Positions 33,997 through 35,871 of a DNA stretch of 35,871 nucleotides are shown piece after piece. Under the pieces are notes generated by a model, which saw nothing but the letters and a program-made list of their open reading frames with translations, did no database searches and was not told the origin of the DNA. Source of the DNA: an uncultured Planctomycetota bacterium (GTDB taxonomy: Bacteria > Planctomycetota > Phycisphaerae > Phycisphaerales > UBA5793); NCBI GenBank assembly GCA_900696685.1, contig CAADHA010000202.1, positions 1-35,871 of the forward strand, written 5' to 3'. The translations under genes and the position numbers were made by a program. Every line of letters begins with the position of its first letter. Position 1 is the stretch's first letter.

Positions 33997-35735
33997 TGAA
34001 CGACGTGGATCGACGTCCGGCAAGCGGCTGCCTCCACCGCCTGGATGTGAACCTCGCGCCCCGACGCCGCACCGGGAACGAAACGGACCAGTCTTGCCAC
34101 GCCGTTTCCATCCGCAATCGCAGAGCCCGCGATCACTGGTCGGTGGAGTTCGACTTCCACGCCCGGGCAGTTCGGAACCGAGGTCGAGCCGCCGCTGAAA
34201 GAATAGATGAAGTGAATCCGGCTGCCGGGCTCGGCGTCGCGCGCCATGAGCGTGTTGCTCACGCCCGCCAGGCCGGGGACGGGCGGATCAAGTCGCAGAA
34301 GGCCGAGCGCGTCATACGCATTGATGATCCCGTATCCGTGGACGTGCAGAGGATCGAAGGCGCCGTTGAGAACATAATAGTCGGCGGTCGTGAAGAGCGA
34401 CTCGCGCAACTGATCGACGGACCAGTTGGGTCGGGCATTGACGAGGCACGCGACGGCGGCGGCGACCTGGGGCGTGGACATCGACGTGCCCGCGGCCTCC
34501 GCCCAGCCGTGGTTGTCCCACGGCGCCACGCTCCACGCCTGCGTGCCTCGCGCCAGCACCTCGGGCTTGACGCGCCCGTCCGCGGTCGGCCCGTCAGAGG
34601 AGAAGCCGGCGATCTCGCCCGTCGGCTCCACCGCGCCGCAGGTGATGACCTGGAAGGCGTCGGCCGGCGCGCCGAGGTGGGAGGTGTTGGGATCCTGATC
34701 ATGACCCATGTTGCCCGCCGCGTTGCAGCAGTGAACGCCGTTGGCGGTGGCGATGTTAACACCGATGGTGCAGACGGCGGTGCGGCCGTCGAGTTGCTCC
34801 TGCGTGTACCAGTCGATGTAGATGAGTGACGCAGTCGCCATGTCGCCTCCGTTGGCCTCGATGAACTCGAGGCCCGCGACATAATAATCCTCCTCGACGG
34901 GCGTCTCGCTGCGGATGTCCTCCGTCTTGCACAGGATGAAGGATGCGTCATAGGCGCCGCCGACGTATTCGCCCGGCAGGTACGCCCCGAGCGTGCCGAG
35001 GATGAGCGTGCCGTGATTGTGCTGGTCGGGGTGATCGTTGCCCTCGTTGGCGGTGTTGCCGTCGCCGAAGACGAAGTCCCATTCGGCGATGACGTTGAGG
35101 GGATGCTGCGGGTGGTTGAAGGCGTCGTGGGTGCGGAGAAAACCCGTGTCGAGAATGCCGATGCGCACATCGCGGCCGGTGTAGCCGGCGCTGTGAAGTT
35201 CGATGAGGTTGATCTGCGCAAGTTGCCCCTCGGCCAGGCCATAGAAGCCGGCCGGCCTCTGACCGGGCCCGGTCGCGGGCGCCGGCGTGATGCGCGGCTC
35301 AATGCGCCGCGAACGCGCCACCGGCTGTGTGGACTTGACAAAGGGCAGGCGCTCGATCGCGGCGAGTTGATCCGCCGTCGCTTCGACGCTCACGGCATTG
35401 ACCCACTTTGAGATGATGCGCACTCTCGCCCCCGTCGCGCGCACCGCCTCGACGTATTCGGCCACAACGGGCAGATCGCGTTCATCGAAGAGACCCGGCA
35501 GCGTCCGCCGCGCCTGGCGCCGGGCAATGGTGCGCGGATCAGCAGTCGCCGCGACTCGCGCCAGCGTCGCGTCCAGTTCCACCTGCGAAGCGATGCCCTT
35601 GTCGGTGAAGAAGATCCACTGCACCGGTGCCGCGGCATCAGCGGCGATCGTCGGAGGCGCAGCGCCCGCCCCAACCGCACCCGCTCCTGAAACACACAAC
35701 CACAGGCAGACCAACAGCAGCGAGCGCAGGAGCAT
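33984..35735 (-). CDS. Secreted subtilisin-like serine protease (S8)
   Basis: A 583-residue exported protease: signal peptide (MLLRSLLLVCLWLCVSGAGA), a propeptide-like region (about 30-145, with NAVSVEATADQLAAIERLPFV as in I9 inhibitor domains), and an S8 catalytic domain with Asp196 in GILDTGF, His241 in HNHGTL, the oxyanion Asn in CNAAGN and Ser418 in GTSMSTPQ. The last 100 residues or so form a separate sandwich-like domain ending AACRTSIHVVHQFP, similar in outline to the C-termini of the two propeller proteins in this window. ATG 35735 has GGAGGAG upstream. Its 3' end overlaps the ftsI 3' end by 13 bases in convergent orientation. Confidence 0.92.
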   Translation of the reverse strand: MLLRSLLLVCLWLCVSGAGAVGAGAAPPTIAADAAAPVQWIFFTDKGIASQVELDATLARVAATADPRTIARRQARRTLPGLFDERDLPVVAEYVEAVRATGARVRIISKWVNAVSVEATADQLAAIERLPFVKSTQPVARSRRIEPRITPAPATGPGQRPAGFYGLAEGQLAQINLIELHSAGYTGRDVRIGILDTGFLRTHDAFNHPQHPLNVIAEWDFVFGDGNTANEGNDHPDQHNHGTLILGTLGAYLPGEYVGGAYDASFILCKTEDIRSETPVEEDYYVAGLEFIEANGGDMATASLIYIDWYTQEQLDGRTAVCTIGVNIATANGVHCCNAAGNMGHDQDPNTSHLGAPADAFQVITCGAVEPTGEIAGFSSDGPTADGRVKPEVLARGTQAWSVAPWDNHGWAEAAGTSMSTPQVAAAVACLVNARPNWSVDQLRESLFTTADYYVLNGAFDPLHVHGYGIINAYDALGLLRLDPPVPGLAGVSNTLMARDAEPGSRIHFIYSFSGGSTSVPNCPGVEVELHRPVIAGSAIADGNGVARLVRFVPGAASGREVHIQAVEAAACRTSIHVVHQFP

Positions 35736-35797
35736 GGATTCTCTCCTCCGAGACAGACAGTGATGTGAAGGCGGAATCGCGGACAGACGTCTCCACA

Positions 35798-35825
35798 ATC
35801 ATACTTGCGTTCGGCGGCATTGCAA
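35798..35825 (-). promoter_or_regulatory. Promoter of the subtilisin-like protease gene
   Basis: On the minus strand TTGCAA (35825-35820) and TATGAT (35803-35798) are spaced by 16 bases. The -10 matches the consensus at five of six positions and the -35 at four. Transcription would begin near 35791, giving a leader of about 55 bases. The surroundings are less GC-rich than the genes. The last 45 bases of the window show nothing further. Confidence 0.5.
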
Positions 35826-35871
35826 GGGACCGGTATCAGGACCTCAAGGTGTGAAGGGATCAGGGCATCGA

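Overview
The window is a 35.9 kb, high-GC bacterial chromosomal segment. Several features point to a planctomycete, probably of the Phycisphaerae group: secreted beta-propeller and protease proteins with a shared C-terminal domain, a helix-turn-helix protein with C-terminal membrane helices, an archaeal-type phosphatidylserine decarboxylase, and a short division and cell-wall cluster that still has ftsI. This placement is an inference from gene content and style; no marker RNA is present. I see no insertion sequence, prophage or CRISPR array.

Region 1 (1-10.7 kb) is a carbohydrate region. After a gene fragment, a 61-residue NrdR-like zinc ribbon and a polytopic membrane protein (both on the minus strand), there is a 1566-residue lipoprotein. 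It joins a complete GH127 beta-L-arabinofuranosidase-type enzyme to a complete GH2 enzyme. Directly downstream are four tightly packed genes orthologous to the E. coli furanose importer YtfQ-YtfR-YtfT-YjfF. Together they suggest release of furanose-form sugars from glycans at the cell surface and their import.

Region 2 (10.8-16.9 kb) holds a tRNA-Val(CAC) with a good promoter, delta-1-pyrroline-5-carboxylate dehydrogenase, aspartate-semialdehyde dehydrogenase, a metallophosphoesterase, a helix-turn-helix protein with two C-terminal membrane helices, and phosphatidylserine decarboxylase.

Region 3 (16.9-24.9 kb) holds a seven-repeat FG-GAP propeller protein, a cystathionine gamma-synthase/lyase family enzyme, another secreted propeller protein, a lipoprotein with two aspartic-protease DTG motifs, an orphan hybrid-free sensor histidine kinase, and the ribosomal silencing factor RsfS.

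Region 4 (25.0-27.7 kb) is a three-gene BtuF/BtuC/BtuD-type importer operon with ATGA overlaps, for a metal chelate such as cobalamin or a siderophore.

Region 5 (27.8-34.0 kb) runs in one direction: a membrane-anchored unknown protein, phosphoglycerate kinase, then rsmH, a membrane-anchored double-LysM protein, an FtsL-like protein and ftsI. The last four form a shortened dcw cluster. It ends tail-to-tail, with a 13-base overlap, against a secreted subtilisin-like protease (to 35.7 kb) that has its own recognisable promoter near the right edge.
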